Below, in pieces: positions 29,709 through 39,199 of a stretch of DNA of 64,000 bases. Position 1 is the stretch's first letter, and every line of letters starts with the position of its first letter. The notes below the pieces were generated by a model that was not told the DNA's origin, did no database searches, and worked only from the letters and a program-made list of their open reading frames with translations. The position numbers were made by a program, and so were the translations under genes. The stretch comes from Devosia sp. ZB163 (GTDB lineage: Bacteria; Pseudomonadota; Alphaproteobacteria; Rhizobiales; Devosiaceae), in NCBI RefSeq assembly GCF_028613635.1, contig NZ_JAQRMY010000002.1:186001-250000 (forward strand), given 5' to 3'.

Positions 29709-30571
29709 CTGATTTCGACGTCCAGTCCAAGGTCCAGCGGCTTGGCGCCCATCGTGATCTGGCTCGACGAGATGAAGTCCACCCCTGTCTCCGCAATGCC
29801 GCGCACGCGGTCCAGCGTCACCCCGCCCGAAGCCTCGAGCCGCGCCCGCCTGTCGTTGAGCCGCACGGCGGCCTTCATGAGTTCGTTGTCCATGTTGTCG
29901 AGCATCACGACGGTCGCACCCGCCTCGAGCACTTCCTCGAGCTGGCTGAGCGTCGTCACCTCGATCTCGATCGCGACGAGATGCCCGGCCGCCGCCCGTG
30001 CCGCCCGGTAGGCCCTCCCGGCGCTGCCGGCCACCGCGATGTGGTTGTCCTTGATCAGGATCGCGTCGCTGAGCGCATAGCGGTGGCTCACACCACCGCC
30101 GCAGCGCACGGCGTATTTCTCGAACGCCCGCAGCCCCGGCGTGGTCTTGCGCGTGTCGCAGATGCGGGCGGCTGTCCCCTCGATCGCCTCGACGAACCGA
30201 TGCGTCAGCGTCGCAATCCCGCTGAGGTGATTGACGAAGTTGAGCACCGTCCTCTCGCCCGCCAGCAGCTGCCGTGCGTCCCCCGAGACGACCGCGACGA
30301 TGTCGCCCTTGTCGACTTCGGCGCCGTCAGCCACCTGCGGGTCGAAATCGACCTCGCCACCCAGTTGCCGGAACACTTCGAGCGCCAGCGGCAAGCCCGC
30401 GATCACACCCGGCTCCCGCGCCGTCAGCGTCGCCGTCGCCGTTGCGCCCACCGGGATCGTCGCCTGCGAGGTAAGGTCGCCGGCGAGCCCCAGGTCCTCG
30501 GCGAGGGCACGGCGCACCGCATCTTCGATGAGGGCAGGGGGCAGGACGGGAAGGGCGATCGCGTCGGTCAT
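29705..30571 (-). CDS. nadC: Nicotinate-nucleotide pyrophosphorylase (carboxylating)
   Basis: Converts quinolinate and phosphoribosyl pyrophosphate to nicotinate mononucleotide in NAD synthesis; 288 residues. Typical blocks are EDLGLAGDLTS near the N-terminus, ERTVLNFVNHLSGIAT, CDTRKTTPGLRAFEKYAV with basic substrate-binding residues, and RCGGGVSHRYALSDAILIKD. The C-terminal barrel carries VMLDNMDN and SGGVTLD-type phosphate-binding motifs. nadA and nadB are not adjacent. It heads the nadC-cysQ pair. Confidence 0.95.
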   Translation of the reverse strand: MTDAIALPVLPPALIEDAVRRALAEDLGLAGDLTSQATIPVGATATATLTAREPGVIAGLPLALEVFRQLGGEVDFDPQVADGAEVDKGDIVAVVSGDARQLLAGERTVLNFVNHLSGIATLTHRFVEAIEGTAARICDTRKTTPGLRAFEKYAVRCGGGVSHRYALSDAILIKDNHIAVAGSAGRAYRAARAAAGHLVAIEIEVTTLSQLEEVLEAGATVVMLDNMDNELMKAAVRLNDRRARLEASGGVTLDRVRGIAETGVDFISSSQITMGAKPLDLGLDVEIR

Positions 30572-30597
30572 GGCGGCGACGATTACGCGGGCAGGGG

Positions 30598-30771
30598 TTG
30601 GAAGTCCACACGAGCTTTTGGTTGACCTCGCTGCCCCATCCGCTGCTGATGGCGAGCCTGGTGAATCTGGTCAAATACCGCATGGACGACCGCATGAAGC
30701 GCGACGCCGTCCGCCAGCTCGAGCAGGCCAAGAACGAGAAAATCCTCAAGGACTACGTCGGCAACCAGTGA
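30598..30771 (+). CDS. Possible small protein divergent from nadC
   Basis: A 57-codon frame from TTG 30598 to TGA 30771, with codon use typical of the genome (C or G in most third positions). It encodes a hydrophobic start (SFWLTSLPHPLLMASLVNLV) and a basic, charged helical end (KYRMDDRMKRDAVRQLEQAK). GGGG just before the TTG is a poor ribosome-binding site; the frame is also open upstream. It may be a small membrane-associated protein or the 3' remnant of a longer gene. No family recognised. Confidence 0.4.
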   Translation: MEVHTSFWLTSLPHPLLMASLVNLVKYRMDDRMKRDAVRQLEQAKNEKILKDYVGNQ

Positions 30772-30780
30772 TCCCTCTTG

Positions 30781-30935
30781 ATCCTCCCCCGCGTGGCGGG
30801 GGAGGGGGACCGGCGAAGCCGGTGGAGGGGGCGGCCACGCGCGCCCGCCGCTCTCCGCCATCTCCCCCCTCGCGGGGGAATGGAATTTCTTGGGCTTAGC
30901 CCTTCGCTAAGCCTTAGAAATTCCAAGAGGGGGGG
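30781..30935 (+). repeat. Composite palindromic repeat element
   Basis: It contains CCTCCCCCGCGTGGCGGGGGAGG (internal hairpin), then CCGGCGAAGCCGGTGGAGGGG, a second CTCCCCCCTCGCGGGGGAA hairpin, an AT-rich palindrome (30882-30924) and a closing GAGGGGGGG. It belongs to the same GC-rich family as the elements at 8131, 13091, 36554 and 63196. It separates the small ORF from the convergent regulator gene. Confidence 0.7.
30882..30924. terminator. 43-base near-perfect palindrome, possible bidirectional terminator
   Basis: GGAATTTCT (30882-30890) pairs with AGAAATTCC (30916-30924), and GGCTTAGC (30893-30900) with GCTAAGCC (30906-30913). There is a two-base internal mismatch and a CCTTC loop. It is much richer in A and T than its surroundings. 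It lies between the convergent small ORF and the scfR gene and could end both transcripts, though it has no plain U-run. Confidence 0.55.
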
Positions 30936-30955
30936 ACGTCATGGGCACGATGTCG

Positions 30956-32362
30956 CTACCCCAGCCGATACGGCACCACCTCGCGCCGATCGACATCGAT
31001 CTCCAGCCGCGCGTCCATCGGCGGCACCGAGCGCTGGATGCAATTGGTCCGCGGACAAATCCGGCAACTGATCCCGATCGGCTCGAACCCGCGTCCGAGG
31101 TCCAGGTCCGCCGCGTAAGTCAGCTTTCCCGCATGGGTGATCTCGCACCCCAGCGCATAGGCGTACCGCCGCACCGGCCCGCGAAACCCGCCGGTGTGCT
31201 TCTCCTCCGACCACGCGAGGCAGAGATACCGGCTCCCATCCGGCGTCTCCGCCAGTTGCCTGACGATCCGCCCGCTATGTTCGCCGAACACCCGGTGCAC
31301 GTTCCACAGCGGGCACGCTCCGCCGAAGCGCGGGAACTGCAGCGGCGTTGCCGAGTGCCGCTTGGTGATCGTCCCCGCCGCATCGACCCGCGCGAAGAAG
31401 AAGGGTACCCCGCGCGCCTTCGGCCGCTGCATCGTCGACAGCCGGTGCCCGACCTGCTCCATCGAAGCCCCGAACTCGAATGCCAGCTCCTCGACGTCGT
31501 ACCCGGTCCGGTCCGCCGCCGCGAGGAACGCCCCGTACGGCATCTGCAGCGCCCCGGCGAAATAGTTGGCGAGCCCCAGCCGGCAGATATCCGCCGCCTG
31601 CCGCGTCTTGAACTCCGCCCTGCCGACGATTTCGTCGATCAACCCGGCCTGCTCGATCAGCGCCAGTTGCACTGCGAGCTGAAAATACTGCGTCGCCGGC
31701 GCCAGTCGCCCGTTGAGCACGATGGTCCGGCTCGCCCGCTCGAACCGCCGCAACTGCTCCGGCGAGTTCGGCTCCTCGAACACCACCGAAATCCGGTGCC
31801 GCGTCGTCAGATAGTTCGCCAGCCGCTCGAGCCGCCCATGCAACGCCAGCCCGATTGTCCCCGCAAGGCTCTCGGCCGCCAGATCAAGCGGATCGATGTA
31901 GTTGTTGGCGTAGTGGAAGAAGTCGCGCACCTCTTCGTAGCTGGTCTGCGGCCCCGGCCCGCCCACCATCGCCGCATCGGCCCCCATCAGCCGCTCGTTG
32001 GCTTTCCGATACGCCTCGTAGAGCCGCAGCATTGCCCGCGCCGTATCCGGTGCACTCGCCGCCACCGATTTCAGCTCGATCAGCCCCGGGGCCGCCTCGC
32101 CGAACAGTGGGTCGGCCATCGCCTCGCGAAGGTCCGCCAGCACCCGGTCGGCGCCCTCCGAGGTCAGCTCCGTGAGGTCGAGCCCGAAATTCTCCGCCAG
32201 CGTCAACATCAGCGATGCCGTCAGCGGCCGCTGGTTGTTCTCGATCTGGTTGAGATACGACACCGAGATTTCGAGCCGTCGCGCCAACTCGCGCTGGGTC
32301 AGGCCCGCCTTGGTGCGGGCCGCCCGCACCCGGGCCCCGGCGAAGATCTTCCTGTCAGCCAT
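30956..32362 (-). CDS. Short-chain fatty acyl-CoA regulator (ScfR/PccR family)
   Basis: A 468-residue transcription factor. The N-terminal XRE-type helix-turn-helix (about 8-62: GLTQRELARRLEISVSYLNQ) is followed by a long IrrE/ImmA-like middle. The C-terminal domain contains a Cys cluster (SCRICPRTNCIQ) of the DUF2083 type. Rhodobacter PccR of this family senses propionyl-CoA and controls propionyl-CoA carboxylase. It is divergent from pccB here, with TTTGCAA-type repeats in between. ATG 32362 is chosen over TTG 32368; no ribosome-binding site is visible, so the message may be leaderless. Confidence 0.9.
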   Translation of the reverse strand: MADRKIFAGARVRAARTKAGLTQRELARRLEISVSYLNQIENNQRPLTASLMLTLAENFGLDLTELTSEGADRVLADLREAMADPLFGEAAPGLIELKSVAASAPDTARAMLRLYEAYRKANERLMGADAAMVGGPGPQTSYEEVRDFFHYANNYIDPLDLAAESLAGTIGLALHGRLERLANYLTTRHRISVVFEEPNSPEQLRRFERASRTIVLNGRLAPATQYFQLAVQLALIEQAGLIDEIVGRAEFKTRQAADICRLGLANYFAGALQMPYGAFLAAADRTGYDVEELAFEFGASMEQVGHRLSTMQRPKARGVPFFFARVDAAGTITKRHSATPLQFPRFGGACPLWNVHRVFGEHSGRIVRQLAETPDGSRYLCLAWSEEKHTGGFRGPVRRYAYALGCEITHAGKLTYAADLDLGRGFEPIGISCRICPRTNCIQRSVPPMDARLEIDVDRREVVPYRLG

Positions 32363-32401
32363 TCGCAAGTTCGCAATTTCACAGTTTGCAATTTTGCAGA
32401 A
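32362..32401. promoter_or_regulatory. Probable ScfR/PccR operator
   Basis: Two paired half-site groups occur: TTCGCAAGTTCGCAA (32362-32376) and TTTGCAATTTTGCAGAA (32385-32401). They resemble the TTTGCAAA pairs described for PccR of Rhodobacter sphaeroides upstream of pccB. They lie directly at the scfR start and about 80 bases before pccB, so one site could serve both genes. Confidence 0.65.
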
Positions 32402-32481
32402 TTAGCAGGTCCGCACATTCCTGTCTCTCGTCGCGTGTTCGGAGCATGTATGTTGCCCCAAAGGCTTGAAGGCAGGACTCC

Positions 32482-34014
32482 ATGCAGAAGATCATCGCCG
32501 CACTCGATCAGCGGCGCACCGATGCCCGTCTCGGCGGCGGCCAGAAGCGGATCGATGCCCAGCACGGCAAGGGCAAGCTCACCGCCCGCGAGCGCCTCGA
32601 GGTCCTGCTCGATCCCGGCTCGTTCGAGGAATACGACATGTTCGTCACCCACCGCGCGGTGGATTTCGGCATGAACGAAAACATCATCCCCGGCGACGGC
32701 GTGGTCACCGGTTGGGGCACCATCAACGGCCGCATCACCTACGTCTTCAGCCAGGATTTCACCGTGTTCGGTGGCTCGCTCAGCGAGACCCACGCCCAGA
32801 AGATCTGCAAGATCATGGATCTCGCCGTGCAGAACGGCGCCCCGGTCATCGGCCTCAACGACTCGGGCGGCGCCCGCATCCAAGAAGGCGTCGCGGCGCT
32901 CGGCGGCTATGCCGAAGTGTTCTGGCGCAACGTCCAGGCCTCCGGCGCCATCCCGCAGATCTCGGTGGTCATGGGTCCCACCGCCGGCGGCGCCGTCTAT
33001 TCCCCCGCCATGACCGACTTCATCTACATGGTGAAGGACACCTCCTACATGTACGTGACCGGCCCGGACGTGGTGAAAACCGTCACCTCCGAGATCGTCA
33101 CCCACGAAGAGCTCGGCGGCGCCTCCACCCACACCAAGGTCAGTTCCGTCGCCGACGCCGCCTTCGACAACGACATCGAGACCCTGCTCGAAGTCCGCCG
33201 CCTGTTCGATTTCCTGCCGCTGAGCGCCGCCGACAAGCCGCCCGCCGTCGCCGTCAACGACACCATCGACCGCGCCGAGTCCAGCCTCGACACCCTGATC
33301 CCCGACAGCGCCAACAAGCCCTACGACATGCGCGAGGTGATCCTGAAGATCGCAGACGAAGGCGATTTCCTCGAGATCCAGAAGGACCACGCCGGCAACA
33401 TCCTCGTGGGCTTCATCCGGTTGAACGGCTCCACCGTCGGCGTCGTCGCCAACCAGCCGCTCGTCCTCGCCGGCTGCCTCGACATCAACTCCTCGAAGAA
33501 AGCCGCAAGGTTCATCCGCTTCTGCGACGCCTTCTCGATCCCCATCCTGACCCTCGTCGACGTCCCCGGCTTCCTTCCCGGCGTGGCCCAGGAATACGGC
33601 GGCATCATCAAGCACGGCGCCAAACTCCTCTTCGCCTACGCCGAAGCCACCGTCCCCAAGGTCACGGTCATCACCCGCAAGGCCTACGGCGGCGCCTACG
33701 ACGTCATGGCGAGCAAGCACATCCGCGCCGACGTCAACTACGCCTGGCCCACCGCCGAAATCGCGGTGATGGGCGCCAAGGGCGCCACCGAAATCCTCTA
33801 TCGCTCCGAACTCGGCGACAAAGACAAGATCGCCAAACGAACCGCGGACTACGAAGCGAGGTTCGCCAACCCCTTCGTCGCCGCCGAACGCGGCTTCATC
33901 GACGACGTCATCATGCCCCACGGCACGCGACGCCGCGTGGCGAGGGCGTTCGAGACGCTGAAGAACAAGAAGGCCGTGATCCCGCTGAAGAAACACGGGA
34001 ATATCCCGCTGTGA
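32482..34014 (+). CDS. pccB: Propionyl-CoA carboxylase beta subunit
   Basis: Carboxyltransferase subunit of 510 residues that moves CO2 from carboxybiotin to propionyl-CoA, giving methylmalonyl-CoA. Recognisable blocks are [20 protein letters not shown], the oxyanion motif [24 protein letters not shown] in the N-terminal crotonase half, and [14 protein letters not shown] and [11 protein letters not shown] in the C-terminal half. LSETHAQKI and [12 protein letters not shown] favour propionyl-CoA over acetyl-CoA carboxylase. The stop overlaps the GTG start of the macrodomain gene. Confidence 0.95.
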   Translation: MQKIIAALDQRRTDARLGGGQKRIDAQHGKGKLTARERLEVLLDPGSFEEYDMFVTHRAVDFGMNENIIPGDGVVTGWGTINGRITYVFSQDFTVFGGSLSETHAQKICKIMDLAVQNGAPVIGLNDSGGARIQEGVAALGGYAEVFWRNVQASGAIPQISVVMGPTAGGAVYSPAMTDFIYMVKDTSYMYVTGPDVVKTVTSEIVTHEELGGASTHTKVSSVADAAFDNDIETLLEVRRLFDFLPLSAADKPPAVAVNDTIDRAESSLDTLIPDSANKPYDMREVILKIADEGDFLEIQKDHAGNILVGFIRLNGSTVGVVANQPLVLAGCLDINSSKKAARFIRFCDAFSIPILTLVDVPGFLPGVAQEYGGIIKHGAKLLFAYAEATVPKVTVITRKAYGGAYDVMASKHIRADVNYAWPTAEIAVMGAKGATEILYRSELGDKDKIAKRTADYEARFANPFVAAERGFIDDVIMPHGTRRRVARAFETLKNKKAVIPLKKHGNIPL

Positions 34015-34538
34015 GCCAGCTCAGTGTGCATGTCGGTGACATCACCAAGCTGCAGGTCGACGCCATCGTCAACGCAGCCAACAGTTCCCTGCTCGGAGGT
34101 GGCGGCGTTGATGGCGCCATCCATCGCGCTGCAGGTCCCGAGCTTGCCATCGCCTGTCGTGCTCTCAATGGTTGCAGGACGGGCGATGCGAAGATCACTG
34201 GAGGCTTCAAGCTGACGGCGCGCTACGTCATCCACACCGTGGGCCCCGTGTGGCAGGGCGGCAGCGCCGGCGAGGCCGATCTTCTCGCCTCCTGCTATCG
34301 CCGCTCTCTGGAGCTCGCGAACGACAACGGACTTACGAGTGTTGCCTTTCCGGCCATATCGACGGGCCGCTACAATTTCCCACCCGACCGCGCCGCCACC
34401 ATTGCCGTCCGCACCGTTCGCAGCGCTCTGGCCGCCGGCACCACGGTTCGCGAAGTAATCTTCTGCTGTTTCGGTGAGCCCGCCGCAGCAGACTACCGGA
34501 CGCAGCTCAGCACGCTGGCGCCCGAGCCAAGGTCTTGA
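34011..34538 (+). CDS. Macrodomain protein inside the pcc operon
   Basis: This 175-residue protein is a stand-alone macrodomain like YmdB, which removes acetyl from O-acetyl-ADP-ribose or ADP-ribose from proteins. The ligand-binding pattern [20 protein letters not shown] (about 16-35) and the later TVGPVW and [13 protein letters not shown] blocks are intact. The start GTG 34011 overlaps the pccB stop as GTGA; its own stop precedes the pccA ATG by two bases. It is therefore embedded and translationally coupled between two subunits of one enzyme. Sirtuin-linked protein deacylation control is an inference. Confidence 0.88.
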   Translation: MSQLSVHVGDITKLQVDAIVNAANSSLLGGGGVDGAIHRAAGPELAIACRALNGCRTGDAKITGGFKLTARYVIHTVGPVWQGGSAGEADLLASCYRRSLELANDNGLTSVAFPAISTGRYNFPPDRAATIAVRTVRSALAAGTTVREVIFCCFGEPAAADYRTQLSTLAPEPRS

Positions 34539-34540
34539 CC

Positions 34541-36517
34541 ATGTTCTCCTCCCTCCTCATCGCCAATCGCGGCGAGATCGCCTGCCGGGTTATCCGCACC
34601 GCCAAGCGCATGGGCATCCGCACCATCGCCGTCTACTCCTATGCCGACCGCGACGCCGTGCACGTGAAGCTCGCCGATGAAGCCGTGCACATCGGTGGCT
34701 CCGCCGCCCGCGACTCCTATCTGAGCATCGAAAAGATCGTCGCCGCGTGCAAAGCCACGGGCGCCGAGGCCGTCCATCCCGGGTACGGCTTCCTCTCCGA
34801 GAACGCCGCCTTCCCGGCTGCACTGGAGAAGGAAGGCATCATCTTCGTCGGCCCGCCGGTGAAGGCCATCGAGGCGATGGGCGACAAGATCACGTCGAAG
34901 AAGCTCGCCGCCGCGGCCGGCGTCTCCACCGTCCCCGGCCACATGGGCCTCATCGATGACGCCGAGCACGCTGTCGCCATCTCGCGCACGATCGGCTACC
35001 CGGTGATGATCAAGGCTTCGGCCGGTGGCGGTGGCAAGGGCATGCGCATCGCCCACACCGACGCCGAGGCCCGCGAAGGCTTCGAGCGCTCAAAGTCCGA
35101 AGCCGCCTCCAGCTTCGGCGACGATCGTATCTTCATCGAGAAGTTCGTCACCGAGCCGCGCCACATCGAAATCCAGCTGATCGGCGACCAGCACGGCAAC
35201 GTGCTCTGGCTCAACGAGCGCGAATGCTCGATCCAGCGCCGCAACCAGAAGGTGATCGAGGAGGCGCCATCGCCATTTCTCGACGCCGCCACCCGCAAGG
35301 CCATGGGCGAGCAGTCCGTCGCCCTCGCCAAGGCGGTCGGCTACACCTCCGCCGGCACCGTCGAGTTCATCGTCGACAAGGACCGCAACTTCTACTTCCT
35401 CGAGATGAACACCCGCCTGCAGGTCGAGCACCCGGTCACCGAACTGATCACCGGCCTCGATCTCGTCGAACTGATGTTCCTCGCCGCGGCGGGCGAGAAG
35501 CTGCCGCTGACCCAGGCCGATGTCGGCATCAACGGCTGGGCCATCGAGAGCCGCATCTACGCCGAGGATCCGTTCCGCAACTTCCTGCCCTCCACCGGCC
35601 GGCTCACCCGCTACCGCCCGCCGGCCGAGAATCTCGTTCAGGCACCGTTCATCCGCAACGATACCGGCGTCTCGGAAGGGTCAGAGATCGCGACCTATTA
35701 CGACCCGATGATCGCCAAGCTCTGCACCTGGGCGCCCACGCGCACCGAGGCGATCGACGCCATGGAAGTCGCCCTCGACGAGTTCGAGCTCGAAGGCGTC
35801 GGCAACAACATCCCGTTCCTCTCCGCCGTCATGGGGCAGGAACGCTTCCGTTCCGGCCGCCTCACCACCGGCTACATCGCCGAGGAATTCCCCAATGGCT
35901 TCAGCGGCGTAGCGCCGGATGCGGAATCTCTCACGCATCTCGCCGCGCTCGCCTGCACCTCGGCTTTCGCCCTCGACAAACGGCTCTACCCGATGACGCC
36001 CGAGCCCCGCGCCGTCATCATAGGAGACCAGCGCTGGGACTTCTCTGTCCATGCTGACGGCATCGAGTACTGGCTCACCCAGCCCGACGGCAAGAAGCTC
36101 TTGGTCGAAAGCGGCTGGAAGCCCGGCATGAGCCTCTGCATCGCCCGCGTCGACGGGCGCCTGCACCACGTCAAGCTCGACCGCGTCACCGGCGGCTTCC
36201 GCCTGCGTTGGCGCGGCGCCGATCTCGTCGCCAAGGTCCTGCTGCCGCACGTCGCCGACCTGATGCCGGTGATGCCGGTCAAGCTTCCGCCCGACCTGAG
36301 CAAGTTCCTCCTCTGCCCGATGCCCGGCCAGATCGTCCGCATCGACGTTGCGGAAGGCGATATCGTCGAAGACGGCCAAACCCTCGCCATCGTCGAGGCG
36401 ATGAAGATGGAGAACGTGCTGAAAGCCGAGAAGCGCGCGAAGATCAGCAAGGTCCGCGTGAAGCCGGGCTCGGTGCTGGCGGTGGACGAGGTCATCCTGG
36501 AGTTCGAGGCGGTATGA
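34541..36517 (+). CDS. pccA: Propionyl/acetyl-CoA carboxylase alpha subunit (biotin-containing)
   Basis: A 658-residue subunit combining biotin carboxylase and biotin carrier. The biotin carboxylase block has [17 protein letters not shown] at the start, [10 protein letters not shown], the ATP-grasp loop [12 protein letters not shown] and [17 protein letters not shown] domain follows at about 480-580. The biotinylated Lys is in VEAMKMEN (Lys622) of the C-terminal carrier domain. ATG 34541 has AAGG eight bases upstream; a TTG at 34535 is in frame but overlaps the previous stop. Confidence 0.95.
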   Translation: MFSSLLIANRGEIACRVIRTAKRMGIRTIAVYSYADRDAVHVKLADEAVHIGGSAARDSYLSIEKIVAACKATGAEAVHPGYGFLSENAAFPAALEKEGIIFVGPPVKAIEAMGDKITSKKLAAAAGVSTVPGHMGLIDDAEHAVAISRTIGYPVMIKASAGGGGKGMRIAHTDAEAREGFERSKSEAASSFGDDRIFIEKFVTEPRHIEIQLIGDQHGNVLWLNERECSIQRRNQKVIEEAPSPFLDAATRKAMGEQSVALAKAVGYTSAGTVEFIVDKDRNFYFLEMNTRLQVEHPVTELITGLDLVELMFLAAAGEKLPLTQADVGINGWAIESRIYAEDPFRNFLPSTGRLTRYRPPAENLVQAPFIRNDTGVSEGSEIATYYDPMIAKLCTWAPTRTEAIDAMEVALDEFELEGVGNNIPFLSAVMGQERFRSGRLTTGYIAEEFPNGFSGVAPDAESLTHLAALACTSAFALDKRLYPMTPEPRAVIIGDQRWDFSVHADGIEYWLTQPDGKKLLVESGWKPGMSLCIARVDGRLHHVKLDRVTGGFRLRWRGADLVAKVLLPHVADLMPVMPVKLPPDLSKFLLCPMPGQIVRIDVAEGDIVEDGQTLAIVEAMKMENVLKAEKRAKISKVRVKPGSVLAVDEVILEFEAV

Positions 36518-36553
36518 GCATCGTGCTGACCGAGAGAGACGCCCCCCTCCCAT

Positions 36554-36643
36554 CCTCCCCCACAAGGGGGGAGGTGCCCCGCCGGTGCGTCAGGCTCGAT
36601 CGAGCCACGAACTCGACTCTTCACCTCCCCCCTTGTGGGGGAG
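36554..36643 (+). repeat. Inverted pair of palindromic repeat arms
   Basis: The 23-base arm at 36554-36576 (CCTCCCCCACAAGGGGGGAG...) is exactly complementary to 36621-36643 (CACCTCCCCCCTTGTGGGGG...), with 44 bases between. The outer flanks CCCCCCTCCCAT and CCGGGAGGGGGGAG continue the symmetry imperfectly. The downstream flank provides the ribosome-binding site of the next gene. Confidence 0.85.
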
Positions 36644-36665
36644 GCCGGGAGGGGGGAGTCTGCTG

Positions 36666-38795
36666 ATGGCAAGCACGCCCACCTTCGCCGCCTGGGCCAA
36701 ACTCGCCCAGAAGGACCTCCGCCACACCCCCGTCGACTCGCTGAACCGCGACTACGGCGATCTCCCGATCAAGCCAGCCTACTTCCCCGAGGACGCTCCC
36801 ACCGATCCCGGCCTCCCCGGCGCCGCCCCGTACACCCGCGGCGTCCGCGCCACGATGTATGCCGGCCGCCCCTGGACCATCCGCCAGTACGCCGGCTTCT
36901 CCACCGCCCGCGAGTCCAACGACTTCTATCGCAAGAACCTCGCCGCCGGGCAGAAGGGCCTGAGCGTCGCCTTCGACCTCGCCACCCACCGCGGTTATGA
37001 CAGCGATCATCCGCGCGTCACCGGCGATGTCGGCAAGGCCGGCGTCGCCATCGACAGCGTCGAGGACATGAAGATCCTGTTCGACGGCATCCCGCTCGAT
37101 CAGATGTCGGTCTCGATGACCATGAACGGCGCCGTCCTGCCGGTGCTCGCCATGTTCATCGTCGCCGCGGAAGAGCAGGGGGTGAAACAGGCCCAGCTCG
37201 ACGGGACCATCCAGAACGACATCCTCAAGGAGTTCATGGTCCGCAACACCTACATCTACCCGCCCGAGCCGAGCATGCGGATCGTCGGCGACATCATTGC
37301 CTACACCGCCCAGCACATGCCGAAGTTCAACTCGATCTCGATCTCCGGCTATCACATGCACGAGGCGGGAGCGACGGCGGTCCAGGAGCTCGCCTACACG
37401 CTCGCCGACGGCCGGGAGTACGTTCGCGCTGCCCAGGCCCGCGGCCTCGACATCGACGCCTTCGCCGGCCGGCTGAGCTTCTTCTTCGGCATCGGCATGA
37501 ACTTCTTCCTCGAGGTAGCAAAGCTCCGCGCCGCCCGCACCCTGTGGTCGAAGATCATGACCGAGCTGGGCGCCAGGGACCCGCGCTCCCTCATGCTGCG
37601 CACCCACTGCCAGACGTCCGGCGTTTCGCTCACCGAGCAGGACCCGCACAACAACATCGTCCGCACCACCATCGAGGCGCTCGCTGCGGTGCTCGGCGGC
37701 ACCCAGAGCCTCCACACCAACAGTTTCGACGAAGCCATTGCACTGCCAACGGAATCCTCCGCCCGCATCGCCCGCAACACCCAACTGATCCTGCAGCACG
37801 AAAGCCGCGTCACCGACGTCGTCGATCCGCTCGGTGGCTCCTATTACATCGAGAGCCTGACCGCCGATCTCGTCGCCCGCGCCGAGGCCCTCATAGCCGA
37901 CGTCGAGGCCCAGGGCGGCATGACTACCGCCGTGCAGGCCGGCACACCCAAGCTCGAAATCGAAAAGGCCGCCGCCCTGCGCCAGGCCCGCGTCGACCGC
38001 GGCGAGGACGTCATCGTCGGTGTCAACCGCTACCGGCTCGAAAACGAGCCGCCGATCGCTATCCGCGAGATCGACAACAACAAGGTCCGCGACGAGCAGG
38101 TCGCCCGCCTAGCCGAAATCCGCCGCGCCCGCGATGCGGACCAGGTCACTGCTGTCCTCGAGAGCCTGCGCAGCGCGGCCCGCGGCGGTGGCAACCTCCT
38201 CGCCGCCAGCATTGAAGCTGCCCGCGCTAGCGCCACGCTGGGAGAAATTTCGGCCGCGCTGGAAGATGTGTTCGGCCGCCACGCGGCCACGACCCGGGTC
38301 ATCTCCGGCGTCTACGCCGACAGCTACACCGACGACCCGCAGTATGCCGAGCTGCAGCGCCGCATCGCGGATTTCGCCACGGCCGAGCGCCGGCCACCCG
38401 CCATCTTCATCGCCAAGATGGGGCAGGATGGACACGACCGCGGCGCCAAGGTCATCGCCACCGCCTTCGCCGACCTCGGCTTCACCGTCCACATGGGCGA
38501 TCTGTTCGAGACCGCCCCCGAAGTCGCTGACCATGTGGTGGCCCTCAAGGTCGACGCCGTCGGCGTCTCCTCCCTCGCCGCCGGCCACAAGACGCTGGTC
38601 CCCGAGCTGATCGGCGAACTCCGGGGGAGGGGCCTCGGCGACGTCACCGTTATCGTTGGCGGCGTCATCCCCGAGCAGGACTACGACTTTCTCCGCCAAG
38701 CCGGCGTCGCCGAAATCTTCGGCCCCGGCACCAACGTGCTGGAGGCGGCGTTCTCCGTCCTGAACCAGATCGAGGGAAGGCTGAGCAATCGGTGA
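36666..38795 (+). CDS. scpA: Methylmalonyl-CoA mutase
   Basis: Adenosylcobalamin enzyme of 709 residues that rearranges methylmalonyl-CoA to succinyl-CoA. The substrate-binding barrel contains [20 protein letters not shown] and the [14 protein letters not shown] block. The C-terminal cobalamin domain has the cofactor-binding DGHDRG (588-593, His590), then VSSLAAGH and GGVIPEQDY. It is the single-chain large-subunit type. The frame is open upstream through the repeat to 36585, but ATG 36666 with GGGGGAG about eight bases upstream is clearly preferred. No meaB/ArgK chaperone gene is adjacent. Confidence 0.95.
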   Translation: MASTPTFAAWAKLAQKDLRHTPVDSLNRDYGDLPIKPAYFPEDAPTDPGLPGAAPYTRGVRATMYAGRPWTIRQYAGFSTARESNDFYRKNLAAGQKGLSVAFDLATHRGYDSDHPRVTGDVGKAGVAIDSVEDMKILFDGIPLDQMSVSMTMNGAVLPVLAMFIVAAEEQGVKQAQLDGTIQNDILKEFMVRNTYIYPPEPSMRIVGDIIAYTAQHMPKFNSISISGYHMHEAGATAVQELAYTLADGREYVRAAQARGLDIDAFAGRLSFFFGIGMNFFLEVAKLRAARTLWSKIMTELGARDPRSLMLRTHCQTSGVSLTEQDPHNNIVRTTIEALAAVLGGTQSLHTNSFDEAIALPTESSARIARNTQLILQHESRVTDVVDPLGGSYYIESLTADLVARAEALIADVEAQGGMTTAVQAGTPKLEIEKAAALRQARVDRGEDVIVGVNRYRLENEPPIAIREIDNNKVRDEQVARLAEIRRARDADQVTAVLESLRSAARGGGNLLAASIEAARASATLGEISAALEDVFGRHAATTRVISGVYADSYTDDPQYAELQRRIADFATAERRPPAIFIAKMGQDGHDRGAKVIATAFADLGFTVHMGDLFETAPEVADHVVALKVDAVGVSSLAAGHKTLVPELIGELRGRGLGDVTVIVGGVIPEQDYDFLRQAGVAEIFGPGTNVLEAAFSVLNQIEGRLSNR

Positions 38796-39199
38796 AAGCA
38801 ATCGAGCTCTGGGATTGTGATCGACAAGGCTTCCTTGCCTTGAAGCAGGTTCTGGCTGCTCTACCAGAACGGGCTGTGACATCACGTTGGGAAATGGTCG
38901 ACTTCGTGTATCCGAACGGCGAGGCCCACTTCGACGTGGCGTCTGCAGGGGACGATCATCTCAGCCGGCTCGCGAACACCGGAAAATCCATATCCAGCAA
39001 GGAATTGGTGGCGATCGCGACGTCCTCGCCGCAAGTCATTTGGGGGACGTTCCGTGGCTTCGACCGGAGCGATAGCAAGGAACCTTGGATACTCCTGCAC
39101 GCAGTTGATTCTACGTTCTGGCGCTGCGAGACGCGTGATATCGCCACGCGGCAGAAGCTGATGAAGACATTTCGAGATGTAAGGCTGTCTGAGCAATGA
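38792..39199 (+). CDS. Unrecognised small protein between mutase and epimerase genes
   Basis: A 135-residue protein starting at GTG 38792, overlapping the mutase stop (GTGA), and ending in an ATGA overlap with the epimerase gene. No signal peptide, membrane segment or family recognised; it looks like a soluble alpha/beta protein rich in Trp and Asp ([26 protein letters not shown]). Its base composition is clearly lower in GC than its neighbours, which suggests later insertion into the operon. It is not obviously needed for the pathway. Confidence 0.7.
   Translation: MKAIELWDCDRQGFLALKQVLAALPERAVTSRWEMVDFVYPNGEAHFDVASAGDDHLSRLANTGKSISSKELVAIATSSPQVIWGTFRGFDRSDSKEPWILLHAVDSTFWRCETRDIATRQKLMKTFRDVRLSEQ

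Noticed and set aside
36585-36665. N-terminal extension of methylmalonyl-CoA mutase through the repeat
   Set aside because: The extension is translated repeat sequence; ATG 36666 has a strong ribosome-binding site and starts the family homology.
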